DNA from: Cyanobacteria bacterium UBA4641
GTDB lineage: Bacteria; Cyanobacteriota; Vampirovibrionia; Gastranaerophilales; Gastranaerophilaceae
Assembly (NCBI GenBank): GCA_002405805.1
Contig: DHMN01000028.1
Span: forward strand, 1 to 64,000
DNA length: 64,000 nucleotides
Direction: 5' to 3'
A program made the translations under genes and the position numbers. The notes under the pieces are model-generated. The model worked only from the letters and a program-made list of their open reading frames with translations. It made no database searches and had not been told where the DNA came from. Positions 42,375-50,519 of the stretch are shown here, in pieces; the first letter of the stretch is position 1; each line of letters starts with the position of its first letter.

Positions 42375-42818
42375 ATGAATCAAGAAAACGAAATACAAGC
42401 AGGTAGAAATATATTTAAACTTGATGGACCAATTGGCAGAAAAAGGTTTATCCAAACTTTGGTAGTTTTGCTTATAGTTAATATTGCAGTTTGGGTTCTT
42501 GTTGCATTGATAACCTTACCATTTGGAATAAATATTTACACATTCCCAATTTGCGCGATTATAGTTGGGCTTTTCATTATCATCGCAATATATATTTCTT
42601 TAATAAATTATATGAAAAGATTTTTCGATATAATGGGGCGCAAAGATAGAGCGATTCTTTATGCTTTGTTGCTACAAATAGGAACACTTGCAATATCTTT
42701 CATTCCGCAAATAAAATATTTAGGATTAGCTATAGGACTTATGGCACTTATCTTTTGTCTATTCAAAAAAGGTCAACTTGTACAACCGCGCAACAACACA
42801 GATGAACAACAAGCTTAA
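42375..42818 (+). CDS. DUF805 family membrane protein
   Basis: 147 residues, four hydrophobic helices. FKLDGPIGRKRFIQTLVVLL and YMKRFFDIMGRKDRAILYAL are the R-x-R/F and kRlhDig-like features of DUF805. Function unknown; inner membrane. GAGGGAG precedes the ATG. The 3' end overlaps the next gene by 17 bases. Confidence 0.82.
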   Translation: MNQENEIQAGRNIFKLDGPIGRKRFIQTLVVLLIVNIAVWVLVALITLPFGINIYTFPICAIIVGLFIIIAIYISLINYMKRFFDIMGRKDRAILYALLLQIGTLAISFIPQIKYLGLAIGLMALIFCLFKKGQLVQPRNNTDEQQA

Positions 42819-43656
42819 AATAATTTTATTATCATTTTTAATATTTTCAACAATCGCCATGCCAGCTGTGGCGATTGACCTTGATATGTCTGTAGATGAA
42901 GAAATCAAGAAAAAATATGACACATCAAAAATCCAATATGATATGCCAAGCTTGCCCAAAGTTAATTCAACAACAGGCTCAAACAATTCATCTTACTCAT
43001 CTACAGCAACCACTGTTCCAAAGACCTCTCCAACATATATAACAACAGTTCCGAGTGTAACTGCAGTTGATAAATCTTCTGCGATAAAAATTCCTGCGTG
43101 GACAACTTTCAAAGCAAAATCCAATCAACAAATCACGGATAGAATGGCTAAAGGTACAAAAATATCATTTACGACAACGGAAAACGTGTACAAAAAATAC
43201 ATTACTATCCCATCTGGGACTAAGCTTTACGGAACAATTACAAATTCTCACGCCCCACAAAATACAGGTAATGGCGGACTTGTCGAAATAAAAATCACAA
43301 ATATGACCTACAAGGGCAAAACTTATGCTCTTGATGGAAAAATCACCAAAGCAAACTCAAAGAAAATCTTTTTTAACAACATAAAAGGGAAACGCCAATA
43401 TATCGCAGGCATGGGTAAACAAATTGATAAAGGGGAAGCTTTTTACCACAAGACTCGCAAAACGACATCAAAAATGTCCAATAACCCAATACTTGTAATA
43501 CTTTCACCTATTCCGACAATTGTTGGTATGGCAGGGTATTCAGTGTGCACGGTTTTATCCCCAATCACCGCAATAACAACAAAAGGCGGACATTTAACAA
43601 TTCCAACAGGCAGCAGTTTTGAAATAAAACTTTTAGAACCGGCTTACGTTTATTAG
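42802..43656 (+). CDS. Exported protein with VirB10/TrbI-like beta module
   Basis: 284 residues from ATG 42802 (start chosen for the signal peptide MNNKLKIILLSFLIFSTIAM then PAVA). A Ser/Thr-rich linker (residues 50-85) leads to a beta-rich domain: ENVYKKYITIPSGTKLYGTI, GNGGLVEIKITNMTYKGKTY with ALDGKI, and a final GGHLTIPTGSSFEIKLLEPA. The same order of landmarks, an I-x-I-P-x-GT-x-L-x-G strand, a small-residue-rich link and a G-x-x-x-x-I-K strand at the end, is found in the 50520 protein. It recalls the outer-membrane beta-barrel domain of VirB10/TrbI, but no conjugation gene is present. Confidence 0.6.
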   Translation: MNNKLKIILLSFLIFSTIAMPAVAIDLDMSVDEEIKKKYDTSKIQYDMPSLPKVNSTTGSNNSSYSSTATTVPKTSPTYITTVPSVTAVDKSSAIKIPAWTTFKAKSNQQITDRMAKGTKISFTTTENVYKKYITIPSGTKLYGTITNSHAPQNTGNGGLVEIKITNMTYKGKTYALDGKITKANSKKIFFNNIKGKRQYIAGMGKQIDKGEAFYHKTRKTTSKMSNNPILVILSPIPTIVGMAGYSVCTVLSPITAITTKGGHLTIPTGSSFEIKLLEPAYVY

Positions 43657-43690
43657 GCAAAAAATAATATTTACATGTTTTACTCTGAAT

Positions 43691-44683
43691 ATGCAAATAT
43701 ATTCAATACCTCAAAACAACTATTCTCAATACAAAACTCAGCCAAAACACGTAAATTTCAGAGGAATGACCTCAGAATTTGGCAAAGAACTTAAAACAGT
43801 AATTCAGCGTGGACAAGCTACAGACTCAGAACAAGCAACCCTTGTCGAACAATTGCGTCAAATATTATCAAACCTGACACCTGACAAACAGTTAGGCGAA
43901 GGTGCTCACGGAATTGTTTACAAAATCGATGATGATTTTTGCTTAAAAGTTCCTCGCGGAAATATGCCGATTGTAGACAAATTGCTAGAACTGCCATCTA
44001 ACCTTTTTAAAGCTCTTAAAAATTATTATGGAAGTGCTGTTGCAAAATTCAACGACGTAACAATCATGAAAAATGTTTCATCAGGTGGAGAACATATTCC
44101 TGTCGGTATTCCTGAAAAAATTGCAGTCAAAAACATTCACGCAGATAATATGACATACTATGAAATGTTCGCCCTTCCTCGAATTGCCGATATGCCACAG
44201 AAAAGTTTTGACGAAGTTGCAAAAGATTGTGCCGAATTAAATAAACTTGGAGATGGTAAATATACATATAAATTTGATTACAAAAATCCAAATAACTTTG
44301 TAATAGTCGGAGATTCAATCAGAACAACAGATGATATTGAAAAAAGATTCGGCAACCGTCCAAATTCAATTGCAGATTTGCTGAACGTATTTATCAACAC
44401 GACTTTTCTAAACTGTCGCGCAAATTATAGCCCAAGTGGCGAACCTTTACGCAGAAACTTGATGGAAAAAATTATCCTTGCAGGTATGAAAAACGACTTA
44501 CCGCTAACATCAGGTCTTGGGTCTGATGAAATTTTATGGTACACAATTGCAGATGATTTGTGTAAATTAAAAACTCCAACAAATGAAATTATGAAAAAAC
44601 TAACAGAGTTAAAAACTGTTCCTGATGCGGAAAAACGAATAGAATTAACAAAAGAATACCTTGGAAAAATAATGAAAGACTAA
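43691..44683 (+). CDS. Protein-kinase-like protein with N-terminal FRG-type tag
   Basis: 330 residues. The first 25 (MQIYSIPQNNYSQYKTQPKH then VNFRG) are disordered and end in a hydrophobic-F-x-G motif. Residues 67-90 read LGEGAHGIVYKIDDDFCLKV, a glycine-rich ATP loop followed by a lysine in the expected strand. Further on FDYKNPNNFVIVGDSIRTTDD fits a kinase/phosphotransferase catalytic loop (D-x4-N) and a metal-binding aspartate in the DFG position. The HRD and DFG motifs themselves are not classical. It may be a divergent kinase or a pseudokinase; the tag suggests an export or effector signal, but that is speculative. It converges with the XRE gene at 44680. Confidence 0.6.
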   Translation: MQIYSIPQNNYSQYKTQPKHVNFRGMTSEFGKELKTVIQRGQATDSEQATLVEQLRQILSNLTPDKQLGEGAHGIVYKIDDDFCLKVPRGNMPIVDKLLELPSNLFKALKNYYGSAVAKFNDVTIMKNVSSGGEHIPVGIPEKIAVKNIHADNMTYYEMFALPRIADMPQKSFDEVAKDCAELNKLGDGKYTYKFDYKNPNNFVIVGDSIRTTDDIEKRFGNRPNSIADLLNVFINTTFLNCRANYSPSGEPLRRNLMEKIILAGMKNDLPLTSGLGSDEILWYTIADDLCKLKTPTNEIMKKLTELKTVPDAEKRIELTKEYLGKIMKD

Positions 44684-44997
44684 ATTTTTAAGACTCTGGC
44701 AAATCTCAAAAGCCTTTGTTTGTCTTGAATATTCAAAGAATCGAATATTTCAACAATTTCACTGCGCATATTTTCATCTGTTTCGATATGCTTGTAGTCA
44801 AAAAAGTCTTCAATGCTTATCCCCAGTTTTGCTGCAATTTTATCTAAATTAGAAAGTAATGGAAAATTTTTACCTGATTCAATTTTGCTGATAGATTGAG
44901 GTTCAATACCTGCAATTTCAGCCATTTTATCCTGTGTATAGCCAAACTTTTTTCTTATTTCTTTAAATCTTTTTCCAAAAACTTCTTTTGTATTCAT
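44680..44997 (-). CDS. XRE family regulator with C-terminal tail, divergent from prepilin 3
   Basis: 105 residues from ATG 44997 with GAGGGG upstream. FKEIRKKFGYTQDKMAEIAG then IEPQSISKIESGKNFPLLSN and LDKIAAKLGISIEDFFDYKH form the HTH_3 domain; about 35 extra residues follow (DENMRSEIVEIFDSLNIQDK). It should bind the inverted repeat at 45012-45048, controlling itself and prepilin 3. Confidence 0.88.
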   Translation of the reverse strand: MNTKEVFGKRFKEIRKKFGYTQDKMAEIAGIEPQSISKIESGKNFPLLSNLDKIAAKLGISIEDFFDYKHIETDENMRSEIVEIFDSLNIQDKQRLLRFARVLKI

Positions 44998-45011
44998 ATT
45001 TCCCCTCAACA

Positions 45012-45048
45012 AAATGTATCAATTATTTGTTAATAAATTAATACATTT
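45012..45048. promoter_or_regulatory. Putative operator between XRE gene and prepilin 3
   Basis: Inverted repeat AAATGTATCAATT ... AATTAATACATTT (one mismatch in 13) with an 11-nt centre, positioned between the XRE start codon and the TATAAT box at 45083-45088. Confidence 0.6.
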
Positions 45049-45128
45049 ATAGGTTAGTTTATTGAAATTTTGAACGTTTGAATATAATATATAAATGTTA
45101 TACTTTATTTTTTGGAGCTTTTGAACTT

Positions 45129-45947
45129 ATGAATAAAAATTTTTGTGCGACAAATGTAGATACGCCACCAACAAAGGCGAAATTTGGTTTTACATTAGCA
45201 GAAAGTGCTACGCACGTAACTTTGCCACCAACATTGACTAAACTTGGATTTACACTTGCGGAGGTATTAATCACTCTTGGTGTGATTGGTGTAGTTGCTG
45301 CAATGACAATTCCGACATTGATGAGCGCTTATAATAGACATGTCGTAGAAACAAGATTATATAAAATCCATTCAACTTTTATGCAAGGAATCAGAATGGC
45401 ACAAGCTAATTCTGATTCAAATTTCACTGTGCAAAACCCTACAACCGGCAAAGAAGATGTAAACGGATTTTCGTGGGAGAATAGCAAGCTTGTTTTTGAT
45501 GAATATTTTGCACCAGTTTTCAAAATCTCTCACACATACCCTAAAAACACATTATTCAATGTATATTCAACAGATGGGCAAGCAAGAGTTAATGGAGCAG
45601 GTGATACCAACACATATCAAATTGCACTCCTAGATGGAACAGTTCTGGGGTTCACTAAAGTTGGTGGTCAAAATACCAGATTTTATTTAGATATTACGAT
45701 AAATCCGACAAAGAAAAAGTTACTTAGCGGACGCGATACGTTTTTTATTCAATATTCAGATGATGGAGAAGGAAATTTTCAAATTTACAACCCTTATACT
45801 AAGTTGTATAGCGATGAAAAACTCAAAGAATACTGTACCTCACATGAATCAAGACCTGCATCATCAATTTATCCATCAGCGTTTTGTACAGCTTTAATTG
45901 TAAAAAACAATTTCAAAATTCCATCTGACTATCCTATCAAATTCTAA
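45129..45947 (+). CDS. Prepilin-like protein 3 with duplicated cleavage motif
   Basis: 272 residues from ATG 45129. The long leader contains a decoy motif KFGFTLAESATHVTLPP ahead of the real LGFTLAEVLITLGVIGVVAA then MTIPTLM. The globular part differs from prepilins 1 and 2 (YKIHSTFMQGIRMAQANSDS, FYLDITINPTKKKLLSGRDT) but keeps a GRD-x-F element and two C-terminal cysteines (EYCTSHE and AFCTALIV). Divergent from an XRE regulator. A GGAG lies 12 nt before the ATG. Confidence 0.82.
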   Translation: MNKNFCATNVDTPPTKAKFGFTLAESATHVTLPPTLTKLGFTLAEVLITLGVIGVVAAMTIPTLMSAYNRHVVETRLYKIHSTFMQGIRMAQANSDSNFTVQNPTTGKEDVNGFSWENSKLVFDEYFAPVFKISHTYPKNTLFNVYSTDGQARVNGAGDTNTYQIALLDGTVLGFTKVGGQNTRFYLDITINPTKKKLLSGRDTFFIQYSDDGEGNFQIYNPYTKLYSDEKLKEYCTSHESRPASSIYPSAFCTALIVKNNFKIPSDYPIKF

Positions 45948-45957
45948 ATTGTTATAG

Positions 45958-45963
45958 TATAAT
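45958..45963 (+). promoter_or_regulatory. -10 promoter of mnmE, leaderless spacing
   Basis: TATAAT, then 6 nt (CATTTT), then ATG at 45970. No Shine-Dalgarno sequence. Confidence 0.65.
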
Positions 45964-45969
45964 CATTTT

Positions 45970-47316
45970 ATGAATATTAATCAGGAATTTGAAACAATAG
46001 CTGCAATATCAACACCACTAGGAACAGGTGGTGTTGGGGTCATCAGGATTTCAGGTGACAAAAGTTTTGATATTGCACAAAAAATAACTAACAAAGATAA
46101 TTTCCCTGTTGGCAGAATTTGTCACGGCTGGGTTGTAGATGGAGACACAAAAGTTGACGAAGTTGTTATTCTTCCGTTCAAAAATCCTAACAGCTACACA
46201 GGAGAAGATGTCATAGAAATCCAATGCCACGGTGGAGTCAATGTCGTGCGCAACATACTTGATATCGTATTGAAAAACGGTGCAAGAATGGCTGAACGCG
46301 GAGAATTTACCAAACGCGCATTTCTAAACAAAAAACTTGACTTATCGCAAGCAGAAGCCGTTGATGATTTGATTCACGCTAAAACTTCAAATTTTGCAAT
46401 CCAATCTGCGAAAAATTTGTCAGGCGTTTTGGCTACAAAAATCAACGAAATAAAAGGTGAAATTTTTGAAACAGCATCAAGAATTGTTGCAGGAATTGAT
46501 TTTCCTGAAGATGTCACAGAACCTGAATATTCTTATCTTATTGACAGATTTACACATTCAATTTCTGAAATCGACAAAATTTTAGCTTGCGCCAAATCAT
46601 CTGATATTTTGCGCCAAGGTGTAAAAGTTGCAATTGTCGGCAGACCAAATGTCGGCAAATCTTCATTATTCAATGCACTATTGAACCTTGATAGGGCAAT
46701 TGTAACAGATATCGCAGGTACAACAAGAGACATTATCAAAGAAAATCTTGACCTTGGAGTTGCGGTCACATTGATTGACACAGCAGGAATCAGGGAAGAT
46801 GAAAATATAGATAAGGTTGAAGAAATCGGAATAGAGTATTCAAAACAATCCGCTCAAGAAGCCGATTTGAACCTGTTTTTGTATGATTCATCTGTCGGGA
46901 TGACCGATGAGGATTATGAAATTTACAACATCGTAAAAAACAAAACTCACATCGTTGTTGCAAACAAAATCGACTTGATAAATGATGAATTTTGCGAAAT
47001 TTTGCCAAATACCGCGAAACTTTCAACGGTTTCTAAAGACGGTTTGGAAGATTTAAAAGACAAAATGAAGGATATTATTTGCAATTTTTCTCTTGATGAG
47101 ACAGAATTTATCACAAATAAACGCCAACAACATTGTCTGACAAGAAGCAAAGAAAGCCTTGAACGAGCATTGATAGCAGCACGCGCAAACGAGTTGCAGG
47201 ATATGATTTATATTGACTTAAAGGCAGCATTACTTGCTCTTGATGAAATCACCGGCGAAGTCATAACAGATGATATATTAAACAACATCTTTGACCACTT
47301 TTGCATTGGCAAGTAA
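45970..47316 (+). CDS. mnmE: tRNA modification GTPase MnmE
   Basis: 448 residues, complete. The N-terminal folate-binding domain starts IAAISTPLGTGGVGVIRISG. The G domain, inserted in a helical domain, shows VAIVGRPNVGKSSLFNALLN (G1), TDIAGTTRD (G2), DTAGIRE (G3) and ANKIDL (G4). The C-terminus ends FDHFCIGK, the conserved cysteine-containing tail. With MnmG it adds carboxymethylaminomethyl to U34 of certain tRNAs; mnmG is not nearby. Leaderless-type promoter. Confidence 0.96.
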   Translation: MNINQEFETIAAISTPLGTGGVGVIRISGDKSFDIAQKITNKDNFPVGRICHGWVVDGDTKVDEVVILPFKNPNSYTGEDVIEIQCHGGVNVVRNILDIVLKNGARMAERGEFTKRAFLNKKLDLSQAEAVDDLIHAKTSNFAIQSAKNLSGVLATKINEIKGEIFETASRIVAGIDFPEDVTEPEYSYLIDRFTHSISEIDKILACAKSSDILRQGVKVAIVGRPNVGKSSLFNALLNLDRAIVTDIAGTTRDIIKENLDLGVAVTLIDTAGIREDENIDKVEEIGIEYSKQSAQEADLNLFLYDSSVGMTDEDYEIYNIVKNKTHIVVANKIDLINDEFCEILPNTAKLSTVSKDGLEDLKDKMKDIICNFSLDETEFITNKRQQHCLTRSKESLERALIAARANELQDMIYIDLKAALLALDEITGEVITDDILNNIFDHFCIGK

Positions 47317-47609
47317 ACTATCGTCTTGGCAAACAATATCCATTGCAAATCGGACAGGGTCATGTCATTCTGAACTTGTTTCAGAATCTCTAATAAAACA
47401 TATTAGTCTTATGCAAAATTTGTACTATTAGAGACCCTGAAACTCCACAGTCGCATTAAACGTGACTCCACTTCGTTTCGCACTCTGCTCCTGCTGTTCA
47501 GGGTGACATTGACATGGTGTTCGGCTAAAATTCTTAATAGAATAAAAACTAAGCCAAACAAGTTGACTAGATTTTTAATCCTTTCAGAATGACATAGTTA
47601 AACATCGTC
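47317..47609. repeat. Intergenic dispersed palindromes, one with an internal insertion
   Basis: No gene is seen. TTCTGAACTTGTTTCAGAA (47368-47386) is compact. A second copy has arms ACCCTGAA (47434-47441) and TTCAGGGT (47497-47504) separated by 55 nt that contain CGCATTAAACGTGACTCC and CGCACTCTGCTC; the same two words recur at 53784-53862. A lone arm CTTTCAGAATGACATAG lies at 47581-47597. Confidence 0.75.
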
Positions 47610-48170
47610 TTACCTTGAAGATGAATTGTTGTAGTTTTTGTATCTATAACTCAAAATACTATAACTTGAAACATCGGATGATGAATCGTCACTATAGAAT
47701 ACAGAGGTTTGAGTAGCTTTTTTGTAGTTTTCTTCATCTAACTTTTCTTGCTTGTTACAAGAATAAGAAAATGCGGAAATCTCTGCACTTGTAACACGTC
47801 CGTCGTGATTTGTATCCATCTCATCAAAGTTTTCCAAAATTTTATTAACCATATCGGTTGAATAAGCACCTGATGCTGCAAGTTGGGTCAACTCAGAACG
47901 AGAAACGCCTGATTGAGAAATCGTATTTGTCAAATTGCTCATCTCTTTTGCACTGATTACACCATCACCATCTTTATCCAAAGTTGAAAAATTGTTCTGT
48001 AAATAAGCTGCAAAAGATTGATTCAATGTCAAATAATTTGAAGTATCGTTTCTTGCTGCCGTAATATTTTTATATGTAACTCCATCTTGCGGATAAAGTG
48101 AGGCAAGATAAGAATATGTATTTGTCAAATTTGATGAAATATTTGAAATAATTGATGCACCTGATGCCAT
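47610..48170 (-). CDS. EF-hand domain protein
   Basis: 186 residues with two canonical calcium loops, DKDGDGVISAKE and DTNHDGRVTSAE, about 45 residues apart, forming a calmodulin-like pair. The N-terminus (MASGASIISNISSNLTNTYS) is Ser/Asn/Thr-rich without a classical signal peptide; the C-terminus is Ser/Tyr-rich low-complexity. AAGGA precedes the ATG. EF-hand proteins are unusual in most bacteria but several appear in this window. Role unknown; calcium-dependent structural or regulatory protein is inferred. Confidence 0.85.
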   Translation of the reverse strand: MASGASIISNISSNLTNTYSYLASLYPQDGVTYKNITAARNDTSNYLTLNQSFAAYLQNNFSTLDKDGDGVISAKEMSNLTNTISQSGVSRSELTQLAASGAYSTDMVNKILENFDEMDTNHDGRVTSAEISAFSYSCNKQEKLDEENYKKATQTSVFYSDDSSSDVSSYSILSYRYKNYNNSSSR

Positions 48171-48250
48171 AATATAAATCCTTTTTTAGTCTTTCTACCT
48201 ACCCTTATAATAATGATGTTTCTAAAAAAGTCAACCCAAATTTTATTCTA

Positions 48251-48259
48251 TGATAAAAT
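48251..48259 (+). promoter_or_regulatory. Extended -10 promoter of the YrdC-type gene
   Basis: TGA-TAAAAT ending 17 nt before the ATG at 48277. With a normal start site this leaves a short leader that does include the ribosome-binding site GAGGA. Confidence 0.6.
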
Positions 48260-48276
48260 ATTTACGAGGATAAATT

Positions 48277-48861
48277 ATGTTAAAAAACAAAGAAGAAATA
48301 ATAAACACACTAACTAACGGCGGTGTAATTGCCTACGTAACAGACACAGTTTGGGGATTAGGCTGTTTGCCTGACAATGAAAAAGCTGTTAAAAAGATTT
48401 ATGAAATCAAAAAAAGAGAAGCTCAAAAACCCTTAATTTTGATGTCTAACGAAATTTACAACCTGCTTGATTACGTAAAACCTATCCCAAAAGTTGGTCA
48501 ACAACTTATCAAAAAGTATTTTCCGGGGGCATTGACTATCGTAACCGACAAAAGCGACAAAACTCCTGACTATATCACATCAAATATGCCAACCGTCGGA
48601 ATAAGGATTCCTAATAATGAAGTATTTAAAGAGATTTGCGAAATCATCCCAAATCACGTACTAGCAACAACCAGCGCGAACTTGTCTCATCAACCTTCTG
48701 CAAAGACTTATGAACAAGCGGTTGAAAATATGACAGGACTAGCAGACTTGATTATAGAAGATTACGGATGTCACGCGCAGGGCTTAGAATCAACTGTAGT
48801 CGGCGTTATGAATAACGAATTGAGAATCTTTCGTCAAGGCGCAATTACAATTGATTTGTAA
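48277..48861 (+). CDS. L-threonylcarbamoyladenylate synthase (YrdC/Sua5 family)
   Basis: 194 residues, YrdC domain only (TsaC length). GGVIAYVTDTVWGLGCLPDN, IKKREAQKPLILMSNEI (KR..KP-L motif), YFPGALTIVTDKS and VGIRIPNN are the family signatures. It makes threonylcarbamoyl-AMP for the t6A37 modification of ANN-decoding tRNAs. Short-leader promoter with GAGGA 8 nt before the start. Confidence 0.93.
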   Translation: MLKNKEEIINTLTNGGVIAYVTDTVWGLGCLPDNEKAVKKIYEIKKREAQKPLILMSNEIYNLLDYVKPIPKVGQQLIKKYFPGALTIVTDKSDKTPDYITSNMPTVGIRIPNNEVFKEICEIIPNHVLATTSANLSHQPSAKTYEQAVENMTGLADLIIEDYGCHAQGLESTVVGVMNNELRIFRQGAITIDL

Positions 48862-48916
48862 TGATTTGAAATTTTATCAGGTTTTTACTAAAATTTAGTA
48901 AACAAGAGGATTTTTT

Positions 48917-50482
48917 ATGGAACTAATTTTATACATTATTTATTTATACTTGATTATTTATACAATTTACCTGTTCATTTTGGCTATGCGTAACCTAAAG
49001 GACAGACCTTTTTCTATTGAAAGAAAATATTCAAAGTTTGATGATGTAAAAAGAAATTTTGCGGTTATTATTTATAGCCACAACCATAAAGAATGTCTTG
49101 AACAATTGGTTGAACAAATCAAAATGCAGGATTATCCGTTAGCTGATTTCAAAGTATATGCAATTCTTGATGACTGCAATGACGGTTCTGACAAGTTATT
49201 TGAAAATGACAATTTCGTACATGTTTTAAATATTCAAGATGTTGGAACTTTGGGCAAAAATCAATCAATTTCTATGCTTTTAGAAGAATTGAAAAAAGAC
49301 GACTCAATTGATGCTTATGTATTTATTGACGGAATCCGAAAAATTGATGCAGACTTTTTAACCCTTGCAAATGCAGCTCTAAATAAGGCTGATGCCGTAA
49401 CAGGCGAACTTAATATTAGCAGAGACAATTTGGATATCGTTGACCAAATCAAAGCAGTTCATAAAAAATATCTTGCAAATTTTTTCAAACAATCAAGAAC
49501 ATTATTAGGATTAGCTACACAAGTAGATTCCGGATTATTTATTATAAAAAAATCTGTTCTTGATGAGACCGAAGGAATTAATTTTAAAGATATCAACAGC
49601 GAACTTGAATTTAGCTTGTTGTTATCTCAAACAGGTCACAAATGCGTTTATAATCCGAATATTCAATCTTACATCTTGGGTCAAGATTGCACATTCAAAA
49701 AGCCGAGATTAACAAAAAGATTCAATTTATTAAAAAATAATTTCAAAAACATCAAATCAATTAATTTTCCATTCATTGAACATGTTTGTTCTTTATTGAA
49801 TCCTAATTGCTGGATGTTAATTGCAGCTTATGCCATTTTGATTGCATATTCTTACCATTGTCAATTTATTGTAAAATGCAACATGGTTATTTTCTCTGCA
49901 ATCGTACTTATGGCAGTGTTTGGAATAAGCTTAATTAATGCAAAATTGAATATGAAAGAAATCAGCCTTTTGATGTTGTACCCAATTTATTCAATTTGCC
50001 ATATTATCAAAAACTTTCCACCGGTGAGAGTTTTATTGAAAAAACTTGGGGCAAACACAGACAAAGAAGTTGATAAACTTGCAATTGATGTTATGGTTCA
50101 AACAAAACACGGTGACAGAGGCTGTAAATTAGAATTCATTTCAACTGAAAGTGGATTGTCAAAAATCCGATTTATTTATAAAAATAAAAAATACACAACA
50201 TCAGCTCATCTTAGAATGATTGATGCTTTACAACAATTGAAATCAAAGATGGAAGATTACGGCTTGACTCTAAAAATTTGCAGCTGCTGTAAAAACTTCA
50301 CCTCTCGCGTTGACGGTTCAACAAATATGCTAAAAGGAGAATGTCACAATGAATTTCCTAGCCCATTGTTAAACGAACCTCGTCCGACATTGATTTGGAA
50401 CTCTTGTTCTAGTTTTGAACCTGCTCCAATCAACAATTTCATTGAAGAAATGGCACAAGAAGTCGAACGCCAACAAGATTAA
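48917..50482 (+). CDS. Family 2 glycosyltransferase-like membrane protein
   Basis: 521 residues. N-terminal membrane helix (ILYIIYLYLIIYTIYLFILA), then a GT-A fold with FAVIIYSHNHKECLEQLVEQ and VYAILDDCNDGSDKLFE, and DAYVFIDGIRKIDADFL at the DxD position (here D-G-I-R, so not a classical DxD). Two or three further helices lie around residues 290-350, and a Cys-containing C-terminal domain (KICSCCKNFTSRVDGSTNML) follows that I do not recognise. AAGAGG precedes the ATG. Substrate unknown; the altered metal motif leaves activity uncertain. Confidence 0.7.
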   Translation: MELILYIIYLYLIIYTIYLFILAMRNLKDRPFSIERKYSKFDDVKRNFAVIIYSHNHKECLEQLVEQIKMQDYPLADFKVYAILDDCNDGSDKLFENDNFVHVLNIQDVGTLGKNQSISMLLEELKKDDSIDAYVFIDGIRKIDADFLTLANAALNKADAVTGELNISRDNLDIVDQIKAVHKKYLANFFKQSRTLLGLATQVDSGLFIIKKSVLDETEGINFKDINSELEFSLLLSQTGHKCVYNPNIQSYILGQDCTFKKPRLTKRFNLLKNNFKNIKSINFPFIEHVCSLLNPNCWMLIAAYAILIAYSYHCQFIVKCNMVIFSAIVLMAVFGISLINAKLNMKEISLLMLYPIYSICHIIKNFPPVRVLLKKLGANTDKEVDKLAIDVMVQTKHGDRGCKLEFISTESGLSKIRFIYKNKKYTTSAHLRMIDALQQLKSKMEDYGLTLKICSCCKNFTSRVDGSTNMLKGECHNEFPSPLLNEPRPTLIWNSCSSFEPAPINNFIEEMAQEVERQQD

Positions 50483-50507
50483 TTTGAAATACCTCAAAAT
50501 CGGAGTG

Positions 50508-50513
50508 TATAAT
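50508..50513 (+). promoter_or_regulatory. -10 promoter of the 50520 gene, leaderless spacing
   Basis: TATAAT, 6 nt (AAAACT), ATG at 50520. It lies 26 nt after the glycosyltransferase stop and supports the start that encodes a signal peptide. Confidence 0.65.
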
Positions 50514-50519
50514 AAAACT

